The notes under the pieces: model-generated
The model's input: the letters and a program-made list of their open reading frames with translations, nothing else
What the model was told of the DNA's origin: nothing
Databases searched by the model: none
Origin: Acetobacterium wieringae
GTDB lineage: Bacteria; Bacillota; Clostridia; Eubacteriales; Eubacteriaceae
NCBI RefSeq assembly: GCF_001766835.1
Contig: NZ_LKEU01000027.1
Location: 248,001 to 312,000, forward strand
Length of the DNA stretch: 64,000 bases
Direction of reading: 5' to 3'
In this document: in pieces, positions 25,199-35,453 of the stretch
Position numbering within the stretch: the stretch's first letter is position 1
Layout: every line of letters begins with the position of its first letter
Program-made: the position numbers and the translations under genes

Positions 25199-26320
25199 AT
25201 GAAAAAGGATGAAATCGCAATTGTCGATGATGAACCCATCAATTTAATGATCTTAAAAAAACTACTGAGTCCCTCTTTTTTGATTCGGGCTTATAAATCT
25301 GGAGCGGAGTTGCTTGATTCGGTTAAAAAGGGAATTCAGCCAGATTTAATTCTGATGGATATCATTATGCCAGGAATGGACGGCTACGAGACCCTTTCGG
25401 AATTACGCAAAGACCCAGATAATCAGGGAATTCCGGTCATTTATATTACTGCCCTGGATAGTCTGATTGACGAAGAAAAGGGGTTTTATTTGGGTGCGGT
25501 TGATTACATCACCAAGCCCTTTCGTCCGGGGATTGTGTTAGCCAGAGTCAATGCGCATCTGGAACTCAAACATGCCAGAGATCGGCTAAAAAACCAGAAT
25601 GAATGGCTGGAGGCCGAGGTTAAGCGACGGATGGTGGAAAATCAGCTGATCCAGGATACGACCTTGAATGTCTTTGCGGAATTGGTTGAAACCCGGGACA
25701 ATGATACAGCCAATCATGTTATGCGAACCCAGAATTACGTTAGGATTATCGCTGAGCGTTTGCAGAAGCATAAGCGGTTTGAAAATCACTTAAATGCAGA
25801 AGTCATCGAACGGATTGTTAAGGCAGCACCCCTCCACGATATTGGCAAGATCGGGATTCCTGACGCCATTTTATTAAAGCCGGGGAAGCTTAACAATGAG
25901 GAATATGAGGTGATGAAAAATCACTGTAAAATCGGCGGCAATGCCATTCGACTGGCAATCAATAAAACCCTGTCGGGTAACCAGGCAGAAAACAAAATGG
26001 GTGAAGTAACCGCCTTATCATTTTTGGAAGAGGCTGAAAAAATTATGAATTATCATCATGAACGATGGGATGGCAAAGGTTATCCGGAAGAATTGTATGG
26101 TGATGAAATCCCGCTGTCTGCCCGGATTATGGCTTTGGCTGATGTTTTTGATGCCCTTACCACGGTACGGCCATACAAAAAAGCCTGGCGTGTGGATGCG
26201 GTGGTTGACTATATTCTGGAACAGAAAGGGTTGCAGTTTGATCCGGATGTGGTAGAAGCTTTTGAAGCCGAAGTTGGGTCTTTTATACAGGTTATGAGCC
26301 AGGGACAGCCGAGAGAATAA
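25199..26320 (+). CDS. Response regulator with HD-GYP output
   Basis: 373 residues. The receiver domain (1-125) has acidic pocket DDE near residue 10, phosphoacceptor Asp54 ([13 protein letters not shown]) and conserved Lys (YITKPF). After a coiled linker comes an HD-GYP domain with LHDIGK (His213-Asp214), [11 protein letters not shown] and [10 protein letters not shown]. It should hydrolyse cyclic di-GMP when phosphorylated. It is followed 34 bp later by a hybrid kinase, its likely partner. Confidence 0.93.
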   Translation: MKKDEIAIVDDEPINLMILKKLLSPSFLIRAYKSGAELLDSVKKGIQPDLILMDIIMPGMDGYETLSELRKDPDNQGIPVIYITALDSLIDEEKGFYLGAVDYITKPFRPGIVLARVNAHLELKHARDRLKNQNEWLEAEVKRRMVENQLIQDTTLNVFAELVETRDNDTANHVMRTQNYVRIIAERLQKHKRFENHLNAEVIERIVKAAPLHDIGKIGIPDAILLKPGKLNNEEYEVMKNHCKIGGNAIRLAINKTLSGNQAENKMGEVTALSFLEEAEKIMNYHHERWDGKGYPEELYGDEIPLSARIMALADVFDALTTVRPYKKAWRVDAVVDYILEQKGLQFDPDVVEAFEAEVGSFIQVMSQGQPRE

Positions 26321-26354
26321 TAGAAGTACGGCGGAACCAGAAGGGGGGAGTCAG

Positions 26355-29300
26355 ATGGCAGATCAAGCAAATACCGGGTTGGATCAACGAGAGAAAATTA
26401 TTGATCAATTGTATCTCCATACGGAACTGATTAGGGAAATCAGCCAGATGGAGTCAGGGATCAATGGCGATATTGAAGGTTTTTCAGAAGAAATAACGGA
26501 ACTTTTGGGCAATCGACTGGAAGCGGATCGGGTGTCAATCTGGCAATATAATAATGAAATGACAATGATGGAATGTCTCGATCTTTATGTAAAAAAAGAG
26601 CAAACCCACAGCAAAAAAATGACCATGAATCGAGCCGATCAACCCCTGACCTTTGAGTATCTGATTAAAAACAGATACATGATTATTGATAACAAGTCGG
26701 TTGAACCCCAGGAGAAGGATTATTGGCAGGCGTATATGAAACCCTTGGGGGGAACGACACTACTGGTTTGCAGTATTTTATGTAATGGAAAGGCGATTGG
26801 CTCCATTGGATTTATGTATGTCAATCGAAAACACGAGTGGGGAAGTGATGAAATCACATTCGGCTGTCATATCGCCGATCAAATCGGAACGGCCTTTTTA
26901 AACCGGGAGCGAATGGCGATAACCCAAGCATTGCGGAAAAATGAAGCGTTTTTAAATCGGGCTCAGCAGGTTTCAAAAACAGGTCATTGGCATTTTGATA
27001 TTGAAACAAATTGTCTGACCTGGTCTGATGAAACCTATCGAATTTTTGGTGTCGAAATAGGAACACCACAAACGTTCGAATCATATATGGGGTTTGTTTA
27101 TCCGGATGATCGCAAAAATATTATTGAGAACTGGACGAAAAAATCGGTGGAGGGTCAACCATTTACTGTGCTTCATCGGATTGTTGCTGGTGATCAAATT
27201 CGTTGGGTGGAAGAACGATCGGAATTTGAGCATGATCAGCAGGGAAATCCGGTTGCCAGTTGGGGTACCGTTGCAGATGTGACTGAAAAGATGAACTACC
27301 TAAAAGAACTTGAGAATTACCAAAAGCATCTTGAGGAAATGGTTATTTCCAGAACCACTGATTTGGAAAAAGCAAAGCTCGATGCAGAAGCCGCTAACCA
27401 GGCCAAAAGCGCATTCTTGTCCAATATGAGCCATGAAATTCGAACCCCCATGAATGCGATCATTGGTCTTTCCCATCTGATCCGACGGGATCCACTGACC
27501 ATGCGCCAGGAGGAACAGCTTGATAAGCTGACAGAAGCGGCGAATCACTTGCTTCATATCATAAATGATGTGCTGGATCTTTCGAAAATAGAAGCCGGAA
27601 AGATGCAGCTGGACGCCCATGATTTTGAACCCACCCGGGAAATTGACCGGGTTTGTAATCTTTTAGCGGATGAAGCGGCAAAAAAAAATCTGAATATACT
27701 GGTGGATGTGGATCATATTCCGACGGTTTTACAAGGCGATTCAGTTCGTTTTGGCCAAATACTACTTAATTTAATGAGCAATGCCGTGAAGTTTACCGAA
27801 AAAGGAAGCATCAAAATTGTGGCTCGAATCATTAATCAGGATCACAAACAAATTCGCTTGCGCTTTGAGGTTTGTGATACCGGAATCGGGATGTCAAAAA
27901 ATCAGATCAATAAACTTTTTCAGGATTTTGTCCAGGCAGATGAATCGATGACCCGTCTCTATGGGGGAACTGGCCTGGGACTGGCAATCAGTTCCCGGTT
28001 GGTGAACTTTTTAGGTGGTGACATTGGGGTTCATAGTGAACTGGGGTTGGGAAGCCGGTTTTGGTTTGAGTTGCCATTTGAAAAAACAACGGCACTTCCT
28101 AAAAATAGAATCAATATCGCGTCTTCAGAAACAATGCGGGTTCTGGTAATTGATGATATGCAGGAGGCCCGGGAGTTGGTGATTAGTATGCTTGCTGATT
28201 TTGGAATTCAGTGTGATGCGGTTAATTCGGGAAATGAAGGGCTGGCAGCGGTGAAGAAAGCTGACCAGATGACGGTGCCCTATCGTCTGGTATTGATGGA
28301 TTTGAAAATGCCGGAGATGGATGGGATTGACACGGCGCTGATGCTGCAATCACTGGAACTGAAGACCCGCCCAGAGGTCTATCTGATCACCGGATATGGC
28401 AACCAGATTTCTGCTGAAGAAGCTCGGCGGGCCGGAATCAGCCGGATTCTTGTCAAACCAATGACACCCTCAACGCTCAATGACGCATTAATGGAATTGC
28501 TGGATGACAATCTGGATGCTCAAATACCTTCATCCCTCAATGATCTGGAGACGCGTTTAAAGCACTATCAACCCGCACATATCCTGATTGTTGAAGACAA
28601 CCAGATTAATCAGGAAATTGTCAGGCAGCTTTTTGAGCCCTTTAACTTCAAAATCGAACTGGCTGAAAATGGCCAGGAGGCAATTGATCGGATTACTCAG
28701 AAAAAGTTTGATTTAATCCTGATGGATGTTCAGATGCCGGTTATGGATGGTTTGTCGGCAACAACAAAGATCAGAAGTTTGCCGGGTTGGGAAGCGGTCC
28801 CCATTTTGGCGATGACCGCCAATGCCTTTGAAGAAGACCGGAAAAAATGCATCAAAGCAGGGATGAATGATCACCTGGTCAAACCAGTGGAACCGGAGAT
28901 TTTATACAAGAGTCTGATCAAGTGGTTACCAGTTCGAAGCGTTCAATCGGAGCATAAAGATAAACCCCGAAGTCATACGGAAAAAGACCTGGTCAGGCAA
29001 GCAATTGTGTCGCCGGATATACAAAATCAGTTAAAAATTCTGCGGCAGGTAGATGGATTGAATGTGGAAACCGGATTGCGAATTCTTGGCGGTGATGCCT
29101 CCGTTTATTTGCGACTGATCCAACAGTTTGCGCAGAAGTGTCAGGCCGATACCGATTATATTGTAAGTCAGAATGCCGCCGAAAACTACCCGAGTATTTT
29201 GCAGACGGTTCACTCAATCAAGGGGGTGGCCGGAAATCTGGGCGCCATCAAAATTCAGGAGCTGGCCGCTGATCTGGAGCAGGCAGTCCGGATTGGATCA

Positions 29301-29630
29301 GGAAAAGCGCAGTTCGAAAAACAAATTGATAACTTTGTTAATGCGTTAAGCAGTTTTGTCGAGGCTCTGCCAAAAGCAGGTTATGCGCCTGAAAGGATTA
29401 AAGAAGGTGTTGATAATAGGGATCAGGTCAATGGGATTCTGAGCCAGTTGGCGGTTTTGCTTGAAAATAACGATACAGAGGCCTATGACTTATTTGAAGA
29501 ACACAAAGACCAACTGATTCCTGCTCTGGGAAATGCTGGCTTTGAACTGGAACGACAGATTCATGAATTTGATTATCGGGAAGCCCTGGAGACGTTAAGG
29601 GTGAGTTTTACAAAGCAAGAGAAAGTTTAG
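26355..29630 (+). CDS. Large hybrid sensor histidine kinase (GAF-PAS-HisKA-HATPase-REC-REC-HPt)
   Basis: 1091 residues, no clear membrane segment, hence probably cytoplasmic. Order: GAF (about 30-190), PAS with PAC (about 195-320), coiled coil, HisKA with His360 in [13 protein letters not shown], HATPase (N-box [10 protein letters not shown]-boxes DTGIGM and [10 protein letters not shown]), receiver 1 (Asp649), receiver 2 (Asp791) and a C-terminal HPt domain (His953 in VHSIKG). The complete phosphorelay could pass phosphate to the HD-GYP regulator upstream. Signal unknown. Confidence 0.93.
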   Translation: MADQANTGLDQREKIIDQLYLHTELIREISQMESGINGDIEGFSEEITELLGNRLEADRVSIWQYNNEMTMMECLDLYVKKEQTHSKKMTMNRADQPLTFEYLIKNRYMIIDNKSVEPQEKDYWQAYMKPLGGTTLLVCSILCNGKAIGSIGFMYVNRKHEWGSDEITFGCHIADQIGTAFLNRERMAITQALRKNEAFLNRAQQVSKTGHWHFDIETNCLTWSDETYRIFGVEIGTPQTFESYMGFVYPDDRKNIIENWTKKSVEGQPFTVLHRIVAGDQIRWVEERSEFEHDQQGNPVASWGTVADVTEKMNYLKELENYQKHLEEMVISRTTDLEKAKLDAEAANQAKSAFLSNMSHEIRTPMNAIIGLSHLIRRDPLTMRQEEQLDKLTEAANHLLHIINDVLDLSKIEAGKMQLDAHDFEPTREIDRVCNLLADEAAKKNLNILVDVDHIPTVLQGDSVRFGQILLNLMSNAVKFTEKGSIKIVARIINQDHKQIRLRFEVCDTGIGMSKNQINKLFQDFVQADESMTRLYGGTGLGLAISSRLVNFLGGDIGVHSELGLGSRFWFELPFEKTTALPKNRINIASSETMRVLVIDDMQEARELVISMLADFGIQCDAVNSGNEGLAAVKKADQMTVPYRLVLMDLKMPEMDGIDTALMLQSLELKTRPEVYLITGYGNQISAEEARRAGISRILVKPMTPSTLNDALMELLDDNLDAQIPSSLNDLETRLKHYQPAHILIVEDNQINQEIVRQLFEPFNFKIELAENGQEAIDRITQKKFDLILMDVQMPVMDGLSATTKIRSLPGWEAVPILAMTANAFEEDRKKCIKAGMNDHLVKPVEPEILYKSLIKWLPVRSVQSEHKDKPRSHTEKDLVRQAIVSPDIQNQLKILRQVDGLNVETGLRILGGDASVYLRLIQQFAQKCQADTDYIVSQNAAENYPSILQTVHSIKGVAGNLGAIKIQELAADLEQAVRIGSGKAQFEKQIDNFVNALSSFVEALPKAGYAPERIKEGVDNRDQVNGILSQLAVLLENNDTEAYDLFEEHKDQLIPALGNAGFELERQIHEFDYREALETLRVSFTKQEKV

Positions 29631-29668
29631 GCAATCAGTTCGAATGGCGTTTTTAAATAAAGGGAATA

Positions 29669-29714
29669 CCCTCGCAGAAAAAAAGATGGTCTGCGAGGGA
29701 TTTTCTATTTTTTT
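29669..29714 (+). terminator. Terminator after the hybrid kinase
   Basis: CCCTCGCAGA/TCTGCGAGGG perfect 10-bp stem, followed by TTTTCTATTTTTTT. Confidence 0.9.
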
Positions 29715-29861
29715 ACGACTACCTTATTAGATCAACAAGATGGCAATAACGTGAATGTTTTGTTAGAATTAAGAAAAGATGAATCCTTCGAAAACCGGTT
29801 AACGGGGAGCATCATTTTAAATTTGCCATCAAATTGATAAGTGATGAAAGGGGAACATAAG

Positions 29862-30293
29862 TTGAACAATATGATTAATAGCAAGTCAAAAAAAGTAATA
29901 CAGTCATTGATGGGTTTGGTTTTAAGTATAAGCATGCTTTTTATGCTGACAGCTTGCGGTGAATCAACCCCTGTGGAAGCCTTGGTTATTTCTGATGATT
30001 TCTATGAAAGTGCTACCGAAATCGGGAGTGTTGAGCAGCCAGCAAAACTAAGTGTGGGCGACACGATTTATGGCAGCATCAGTTTGATTGAATCACCAAA
30101 GGGAATGAAATACCAGGCCAAATGGCTGTTGGACAGCAAAGAAATTATGGTTGATGAAAAAGCTATGGAAACCGATCAAAGAGGTGTGCTCATCTTTCCG
30201 TTGGAAGCAGACAAAGTGGCAGTTGGGATGTTAAAGCTGCAAATCCTGTATAAGGATGAGGTGTTGGCCGAAAAAGAAGTTCTGGTTGAGTAG
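29862..30293 (+). CDS. Small lipoprotein of unknown function
   Basis: 143 residues from TTG 29862 (AAAGGGG 8 bp upstream); ATG 29871 is the alternative. A signal peptide ends in lipobox MLTAC (followed by GESTP). The mature part is one beta-rich domain of about 115 residues with SVGDTIYGSISLIES, KAKWL-like and VLAEKEVLV segments, similar in style to Ig-like lipoproteins of clostridia. It sits 38 bp before an ECF sigma gene, so the two may be coexpressed. Function not recognised. Confidence 0.7.
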   Translation: MNNMINSKSKKVIQSLMGLVLSISMLFMLTACGESTPVEALVISDDFYESATEIGSVEQPAKLSVGDTIYGSISLIESPKGMKYQAKWLLDSKEIMVDEKAMETDQRGVLIFPLEADKVAVGMLKLQILYKDEVLAEKEVLVE

Positions 30294-30331
30294 GTTTGAT
30301 TATTAAGTTTGGTGGGCATTGAGGTGGCTAA

Positions 30332-30874
30332 GTGAGTAAAGAAAACAGCGAAAAGCAATTCAAAAGAATATATACCCAATACGTTGATGAAATTTATCAA
30401 TATGTATTTTTGCGAACTGGCTTAAACGCTGGAATTGCTGAGGATCTTACTCAGGATATCTTTTTGGACGTGTTTAAAGGACTGAGTCGGTTTAAAGGTT
30501 TGTCTTCAGAGCGAACCTGGGTTTACAAAATCACCAGAAACAAGGTTAATGATTTTTATCGGAAACACTATCGCCAATGTCTGGAGTCGACCCACCTTGA
30601 GGATGATCGAACGGCGGAAATAGGTGACCCGAAACAGGATCTGGATGATTTAGTGGAAAAAACATTTGAGAGTGCGTGTATTATCGATTGTCTGAATCAG
30701 CTACCGGAACACTATAAATTGGTTCTGTTGTTAAAATACATCGATGCCCGAAGTGTCAAGGAGATTGCAACGATCACTGATAAATCTCCAAAGGCCATTG
30801 AAAATATTTTATTGCGGGCCAAGGCTGGATTTATTAAAGCCTATCAAACCCAGCAAGCGGAGGAGATGCAATGA
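30332..30874 (+). CDS. ECF-type RNA polymerase sigma factor
   Basis: 180 residues from GTG (RBS GAGGTGG). Sigma region 2 (YVFLRTGLNAGIAEDLTQDIFLDVFKG ... TWVYKITRNKVNDFYRK) and region 4 (LPEHYKLVLLLKYIDARSVKEIATITDKSPKAIENILLRAKAG) are clear; region 3 and domain 1 are absent. The next gene overlaps by 4 bp and encodes a small single-pass membrane protein that may act as anti-sigma factor. The target promoter set is unknown. Confidence 0.9.
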   Translation: MSKENSEKQFKRIYTQYVDEIYQYVFLRTGLNAGIAEDLTQDIFLDVFKGLSRFKGLSSERTWVYKITRNKVNDFYRKHYRQCLESTHLEDDRTAEIGDPKQDLDDLVEKTFESACIIDCLNQLPEHYKLVLLLKYIDARSVKEIATITDKSPKAIENILLRAKAGFIKAYQTQQAEEMQ

Positions 30875-31158
30875 AAAGTAATGGCGATGATTTTATCAAA
30901 AAGGCCCTAAAATCGCTCGAGGAAGAAGCAAAACCCAATCCAAAACAAAAGCAGATTATGCTGGGAAATCTGCTGTCCCAGATGCAAACCGGGGAAGGGT
31001 CTGGCAAAGAAAGGTCTGGATTGAGCCGTTTTGGAAATATGGTCACGGTTTATCCCTGGCGGTTCGGGTTTGGGATCTCGGCGATCCAGGCGGTTTTGTT
31101 TACCCTGATGTTCGGCTCAAACTATACCAATTTTGTATTACAATTGCTGGGGAGGTAA
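30871..31158 (+). CDS. Small single-pass membrane protein, putative anti-sigma factor
   Basis: 95 residues, ATGA overlap with the sigma gene. The N-terminal 50 residues are charged and helical (FIKKALKSLEEEAKPNPKQKQIML); one hydrophobic helix near 65-90. No zinc-binding anti-sigma motif (HxxxCxxC) is present. The cytoplasmic-helix-plus-TM layout and translational coupling to the ECF gene are typical of anti-sigma factors, but this is inference from context. Confidence 0.6.
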   Translation: MKSNGDDFIKKALKSLEEEAKPNPKQKQIMLGNLLSQMQTGEGSGKERSGLSRFGNMVTVYPWRFGFGISAIQAVLFTLMFGSNYTNFVLQLLGR

Positions 31159-31160
31159 AA

Positions 31161-31730
31161 ATGGAGATGTTTTTAGAAATGCTTAATCGACCGGCAGATG
31201 CATTCAATCGAGGCGATCAAAAGCTGGCCTGGAGTCTGGTGGGGATTTCCATTGCAGTGGTGACCGTTTTTGATGTATTGATGCGTTATCTGGTCAACGG
31301 AAATGATTACCCGGTGGAGATCAACTTACTTAAGCTCGCATTGCTGGCTGGTCTGGGCGTATTGACATATCTGGGTATCTGCGGGATACTATGGGGAGTT
31401 TGCAAACTACTGGGCAGTCAGACCGGGATTGAGGTTTATCTCAGAACATGGGGATTGACCTACATTCCAACGATAATATGTGGAATAACAGTGGTGTTGG
31501 TGGAAGTATATTTCACACTATTCTGGAACAATTCGATTTGGGGATTTATGCTTAACATCGTGTTGGTGGGAATTCTAATCTGGAAAACAATTCTTTATGT
31601 GGTGTTTTTAAAAGAGGTGGCCGGTCTGGACGGTAAAAAATTGGCGGGGGCATTTGTGCTCTGTGGTATTGGGATTTTAATCCTGGCTTTTATCAATATG
31701 ATCATGGGATTAAAAACCCCGATTCTATAA
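31161..31730 (+). CDS. Multi-pass membrane protein (Yip1-like)
   Basis: 189 residues with about five hydrophobic helices and a short N-terminal amphipathic segment (EMFLEMLNRPADAF) like that of Yip1-domain proteins. It starts 2 bp after the small membrane protein and is probably the last gene of the sigma operon. The role is unknown; it may be part of the sensing complex. Confidence 0.65.
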   Translation: MEMFLEMLNRPADAFNRGDQKLAWSLVGISIAVVTVFDVLMRYLVNGNDYPVEINLLKLALLAGLGVLTYLGICGILWGVCKLLGSQTGIEVYLRTWGLTYIPTIICGITVVLVEVYFTLFWNNSIWGFMLNIVLVGILIWKTILYVVFLKEVAGLDGKKLAGAFVLCGIGILILAFINMIMGLKTPIL

Positions 31731-31819
31731 GATACTGCCAACTACAATCGAGCTTTCTGGTAAACTTCTTAAAGGTTCTGGTGATTATGCTGGAAACTGT
31801 TTATATTTACAAATATTTC

Positions 31820-31848
31820 TTGATTTTCAGAATCATTTATAGTACAAT
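31820..31848 (+). promoter_or_regulatory. Promoter of the structured leader/spe operon
   Basis: TTGATT (31820-31825) and TACAAT (31843-31848), 17-bp spacer. Transcription would start near 31856. Confidence 0.7.
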
Positions 31849-31855
31849 TCGAAAC

Positions 31856-32267
31856 GAATGATAGAAATAGATTGATGTCTATTTAGTGCGTTCATAAGCA
31901 GGATTTATGGATGCAGCAAAGAATTCTTTTGACCATTTCTTGATCGGTTTAACCCGGGAAAAGAAATTGAATGCCATACGGACAGCTAGGTCAAATGCCG
32001 ATTGGCAACTTTCGTTGCCTTATTGATTGAGCAGCAGCTCAAATTTTATAAGTTGGTTACTTAAAACCGTGTGCAGTTTTGCACATCACACTTGTGAAAC
32101 AATCAATAAGAGTAGTAAAAGTAAGTTCTTGCTATATAGACTCTAATTTCTACGTTTGGGATCATGGATAGACGGTGCACGTATGCTGCCCGTGTCAATA
32201 GCGAATCAGTAGAAATAAACTCAAGTGGATGAACAGCAGATGCTGAAGGATCACTTGAGTTTTTTGT
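31856..32267 (+). ncRNA. Putative large structured RNA / leader upstream of the polyamine operon
   Basis: About 410 nt between promoter and terminator. Perfect pairings include AAATAGA/TCTATTT (31865/31878), TTTGACC/GGTCAAA (31928/31989) enclosing ATTTCTT/AAGAAAT (31935/31961), GGCAAC-TTTC-GTTGCC (32004-32019), and TTATTGATTG/CAATCAATAA (32020/32100) enclosing four consecutive hairpins: GAGC/GCTC, TAAGT/ACTTA, TGTGCA/TGCACA and TCAC/GTGA. More stems follow (AGAGT/ACTCT, TTCTAC/GTAGAA). I do not recognise it as tmRNA, 6S, RNase P RNA, SAM or guanidine riboswitch. It could be a ligand-sensing leader of speD or a stand-alone RNA. Confidence 0.6.
32218..32267 (+). terminator. Terminator/attenuator before speD
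   Basis: AACTCAAGTG/CACTTGAGTT perfect 10-bp stem with an inner CAGCA/TGCTG hairpin and a T-rich tail. It lies 50 bp upstream of the speD start, so it either ends the structured RNA or attenuates the operon. Confidence 0.88.
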
Positions 32268-32316
32268 TTTTTAGAAGTAGAGCACAATCACGATAAAATT
32301 GGAAACGGGGTGGATT

Positions 32317-33111
32317 ATGGATAATAAATTAAAGTTGAATGGCTTTAACAATCTAACAAAATCGTTAAGTTTTAACATTTATGATGTATGCTATGCCAAG
32401 AGTGAACGGGAGCAGCGGGACTATATTGCCTATATTGATGAGCAGTATAACTCGGATCGCTTAACCAACATCTTATATCATGTCACCGAGATGATCGGCG
32501 CCCGGGTACTCAATGTGTCCAAGCAGGATTACGATCCTCAGGGGGCCAGTGTCACCTTTTTAATTGCCGAAGAAACGTTTTTGCGGGAATACCGGGAAGA
32601 AAATATTGAAAAAAATAATTTTCAGGGCGATACGGTGGTGGCTCATCTGGATAAGAGCCATGTGACGGTGCACACCTACCCGGAATACCACCCGGACACC
32701 TCCATTGCCACCTTTCGGGTCGACATCGATGTGGCCACCTGCGGCGAAATTACGCCGCTGAGCACCCTGGATTTTCTGATTGGCAGCTTTGACTCGGACA
32801 TTATAACCATGGATTATCGGGTTCGGGGCTTTACCCGGGATGTCAGTGGCAAAAAACTGTTTATGGATCATAAAATCACCTCGATTCAGGATTATATCGA
32901 TGACAAAACCCTCAAGGAATATGATGCCATTGATATTAATGTTTATCAATCCAATCTTTTTCATACCAAGATGTTGTTAAAAGAAATTACCCTCCAGAAT
33001 TATCTGTTTAATACCGATGCCTATGAGTTGCCACCACGAACCCGGCTGCAGATCACTGAAAACCTGCGCCGCGAAATGATCGAAATTTTCAGCGGCAGTA
33101 ATGTCTATTAA
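32317..33111 (+). CDS. speD: S-adenosylmethionine decarboxylase SpeD
   Basis: 264 residues from ATG 32317 (GGGGTGG upstream), the length of the E. coli-type enzyme. Self-cleavage at Glu/Lys-Ser in [14 protein letters not shown] makes the pyruvoyl group from Ser114. It produces decarboxylated SAM, the aminopropyl donor for SpeE encoded in the same operon. First gene after the structured leader, so the leader may control its expression. Confidence 0.95.
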   Translation: MDNKLKLNGFNNLTKSLSFNIYDVCYAKSEREQRDYIAYIDEQYNSDRLTNILYHVTEMIGARVLNVSKQDYDPQGASVTFLIAEETFLREYREENIEKNNFQGDTVVAHLDKSHVTVHTYPEYHPDTSIATFRVDIDVATCGEITPLSTLDFLIGSFDSDIITMDYRVRGFTRDVSGKKLFMDHKITSIQDYIDDKTLKEYDAIDINVYQSNLFHTKMLLKEITLQNYLFNTDAYELPPRTRLQITENLRREMIEIFSGSNVY

Positions 33112-33142
33112 TGACGTGTATTAATTTGGGAAGGAAAAAAAC

Positions 33143-34597
33143 GTGCCAAAATTAAATCAACAACGAATGCCGATTATGGAGGCACTCAACGAATTTAAGC
33201 GGAATCGGCTGGTACCCTTTGATGTGCCCGGCCATAAACGGGGCAAGGGGAATCCGGAATTAACGGAATTTTTAGGGGAACGATGTATGACCCTGGACGT
33301 CAATTCGATGAAGCCGTTGGATAATCTTTGCCATCCGGTTTCAGTGATCAAAGAAGCCGAGGAACTGGCGGCGGATGCCTTTGGTGCCAAACAGGCCTTT
33401 TTTATGGTCAACGGCACGACTTCGGCGGTTCAAACCATGGTATTGTCAGCCTGTAAAAAAGGGGAGAAGATTATTCTGCCCCGGAATGTCCACCGTAGTG
33501 TCATCAATGCGATGATCCTGGGCGGGGCCATCCCGGTTTATGTCAATCCCGAAACCAACCATGAGATTGGTATTTCCTTGGGAATGACGCTGTCTGCTGT
33601 CGCCGAAGCGATCCGGGAAAACCCGGATGCCAAAGCGATTCTGGTCAATAACCCGACCTATTATGGGGTTTGTTCCAATCTCAAGGCGATTACCGAAATG
33701 GCCCATGCGGCAGGGATGCTGGTGCTGGCCGATGAGGCCCATGGCACCCATTTCTATTTTGGTGAAAACATGCCGATCAGCGGCATGGCTGCCGGTGCCG
33801 ATATGTCTTCGGTCAGTATGCATAAATCTGGCGGATCGTTGACGCAAAGCTCTTTTTTATTGGTGGGGGCCGGGATGAACCCCGGCTATGTCCGCCAGAT
33901 TATCAATCTGACCCAGACCACCAGCGGCTCTTATCTGCTGCTTTCCAGTCTCGATATTTCCCGCAAAAATCTGGCCGTCAATGGCAAGGAAATCTTTGCC
34001 AAGGTAACCGCCATGGCCCAGTATGCTCGGGATGAAATCAATCAGATCGGGGACTATTACGCTTATTCCAAAGAACTGATCAACGGCGATACGATTTACG
34101 ATTTTGATGCCACCAAGCTGTCGATTAATACCTTAAACGTCGGGTTGGCGGGGATTGAAGTTTACAATATTCTCCGGGACGAATACGACATTCAGGTGGA
34201 GTTCGGCGATGTGGGTAATATTCTGGCCTACATTTCAGTGGGCGACAGCCAGCGTAATCTGGAGCGGCTGGTTTCAGCACTGGCCGAAATCCGCCGGATC
34301 TATAAAAAAGACAAGGCCGGGATGCTGCAATATGAATATATCAACCCGGCAGTGGCGGTGGCCCCGCAGGAAGCTTTTTATGCTGAGAAGGAAGCCCTGC
34401 CCCTGGAAAAAAGCGGCGGCCGGATCTGCAGCGAATTTGTGATGTGCTATCCGCCGGGGATTCCGATTCTGGCTCCCGGTGAAATGATTACCAAAGAAAT
34501 TCTTGATTCGATTGAATATGTCAAAGACAAGGGCTGTTTTTTAACTGGCCCCGAAGACATGGAAATCAAAAAGCTTAACGTGCTGAAGGAGGATTGA
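33143..34597 (+). CDS. speA: Orn/Lys/Arg decarboxylase (AAT-fold), probable arginine decarboxylase
   Basis: 484 residues from GTG (RBS GGGAAGGA). PLP-dependent fold type I: LVPFDVPGHKRGKGNP at the N-terminus, DEAHGTHFYF and the Schiff-base Lys228 in SMHKSGGSLTQ, with a C-terminal Orn/Lys/Arg domain (CYPPGIPILAPGE). As in Bacillus SpeA, it should convert arginine to agmatine, because agmatinase SpeB is encoded downstream. Lysine or ornithine specificity cannot be excluded by sequence alone. Confidence 0.9.
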   Translation: MPKLNQQRMPIMEALNEFKRNRLVPFDVPGHKRGKGNPELTEFLGERCMTLDVNSMKPLDNLCHPVSVIKEAEELAADAFGAKQAFFMVNGTTSAVQTMVLSACKKGEKIILPRNVHRSVINAMILGGAIPVYVNPETNHEIGISLGMTLSAVAEAIRENPDAKAILVNNPTYYGVCSNLKAITEMAHAAGMLVLADEAHGTHFYFGENMPISGMAAGADMSSVSMHKSGGSLTQSSFLLVGAGMNPGYVRQIINLTQTTSGSYLLLSSLDISRKNLAVNGKEIFAKVTAMAQYARDEINQIGDYYAYSKELINGDTIYDFDATKLSINTLNVGLAGIEVYNILRDEYDIQVEFGDVGNILAYISVGDSQRNLERLVSALAEIRRIYKKDKAGMLQYEYINPAVAVAPQEAFYAEKEALPLEKSGGRICSEFVMCYPPGIPILAPGEMITKEILDSIEYVKDKGCFLTGPEDMEIKKLNVLKED

Positions 34598-34601
34598 TTA
34601 A

Positions 34602-35453
34602 ATGGAATTATGGTTTTCCGAAAAACATACCCCCAGCGTCAAATTTTCCATTCAGGTGGATCGTCAGCTTTACTGCGGACAAAGTGAATTTCAGCGGATC
34701 GATATCTTTGATTCCAAAGAATTTGGCCGTTTTTTAACTCTGGATGGTTACATGATGCTGACTGAAAAAGACGAGTTCATCTATCATGAGATGATGGTCC
34801 ATATTCCCATGGCCGTTCATCCAGCCGCCAAAAAAGTGCTGATTATCGGCGGTGGTGATGGCGGTGCCATCCGTGAGCTGGTGCGCTATCCGCTGGTTGA
34901 ACAGATTGATCTGGTCGAAATTGATGAGTTGGTGGTGGAAGTCTGTAAAAAGCATCTGCCCCAAACGGCCTGCTGTTTTGCCGATGAGCGGGTCACCGTC
35001 CACTATCAGGATGGTCTGAAATTTATTCGCCGTTGCGAAAATGAATACGATCTGATCATTGTTGATTCCACCGATCCCTTTGGCCCTGGCGAAGGCCTGT
35101 TTACCAAAGAGTTCTATGGCAATTGCTATAAGGCCTTAAAAGAAGACGGGATCATGGTCAATCAGCATGAAAGTGCTTTTTATCTGGATGATGCCGTGGC
35201 GATGCAACGGGCCCATAAGCGGATTGTCGAGTCCTTCCCAATCAGTCGGGTCTATCAGGCCCATATCCCCACCTATCCCTCGGGACACTGGTTGTTTGGC
35301 TTTGCCTCGAAGAAATACCATCCGCTTGAGGATTTAAAGGCGGTGAAGTGGAATGCCATGGGTTTTAAAACCCGCTACTATAATACCCAATTGCATGTTG
35401 GCGCCTTTGCGCTGCCAAACTATGTGGAGGAACTGTTAAAAGATGTTGAATAA
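34602..35453 (+). CDS. speE: Aminopropyltransferase (spermidine synthase) SpeE
   Basis: 283 residues, RBS AAGGAGG inside the end of speA. Rossmann methyltransferase fold with LIIGGGDGGAIREL (dcSAM binding), DLVEID, YHEMMVHIPM and the catalytic DSTDPFGPGEGL. Transfers the aminopropyl group of decarboxylated SAM to putrescine to make spermidine; agmatine as acceptor is possible. It overlaps speB by 11 bp. Confidence 0.94.
   Translation: MELWFSEKHTPSVKFSIQVDRQLYCGQSEFQRIDIFDSKEFGRFLTLDGYMMLTEKDEFIYHEMMVHIPMAVHPAAKKVLIIGGGDGGAIRELVRYPLVEQIDLVEIDELVVEVCKKHLPQTACCFADERVTVHYQDGLKFIRRCENEYDLIIVDSTDPFGPGEGLFTKEFYGNCYKALKEDGIMVNQHESAFYLDDAVAMQRAHKRIVESFPISRVYQAHIPTYPSGHWLFGFASKKYHPLEDLKAVKWNAMGFKTRYYNTQLHVGAFALPNYVEELLKDVE

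Larger units (their letters stand above)
31731..32316 (+). other. 586-bp non-coding region holding the spe leader
   Basis: No plausible coding frame. It contains a sigma-A-type promoter (31820-31848), a densely folded transcript (about 31856-32267) and a terminator 50 bp before the speD start. Features are listed separately. Confidence 0.8.

Noticed and set aside
31856..32267. tmRNA, 6S RNA, RNase P RNA or a known riboswitch in the spe leader
   Set aside because: Hallmark sequences (tmRNA ends and tag frame, RNase P GAGGAAAGTCC core, SAM-I core) are absent; kept as an unclassified structured RNA.
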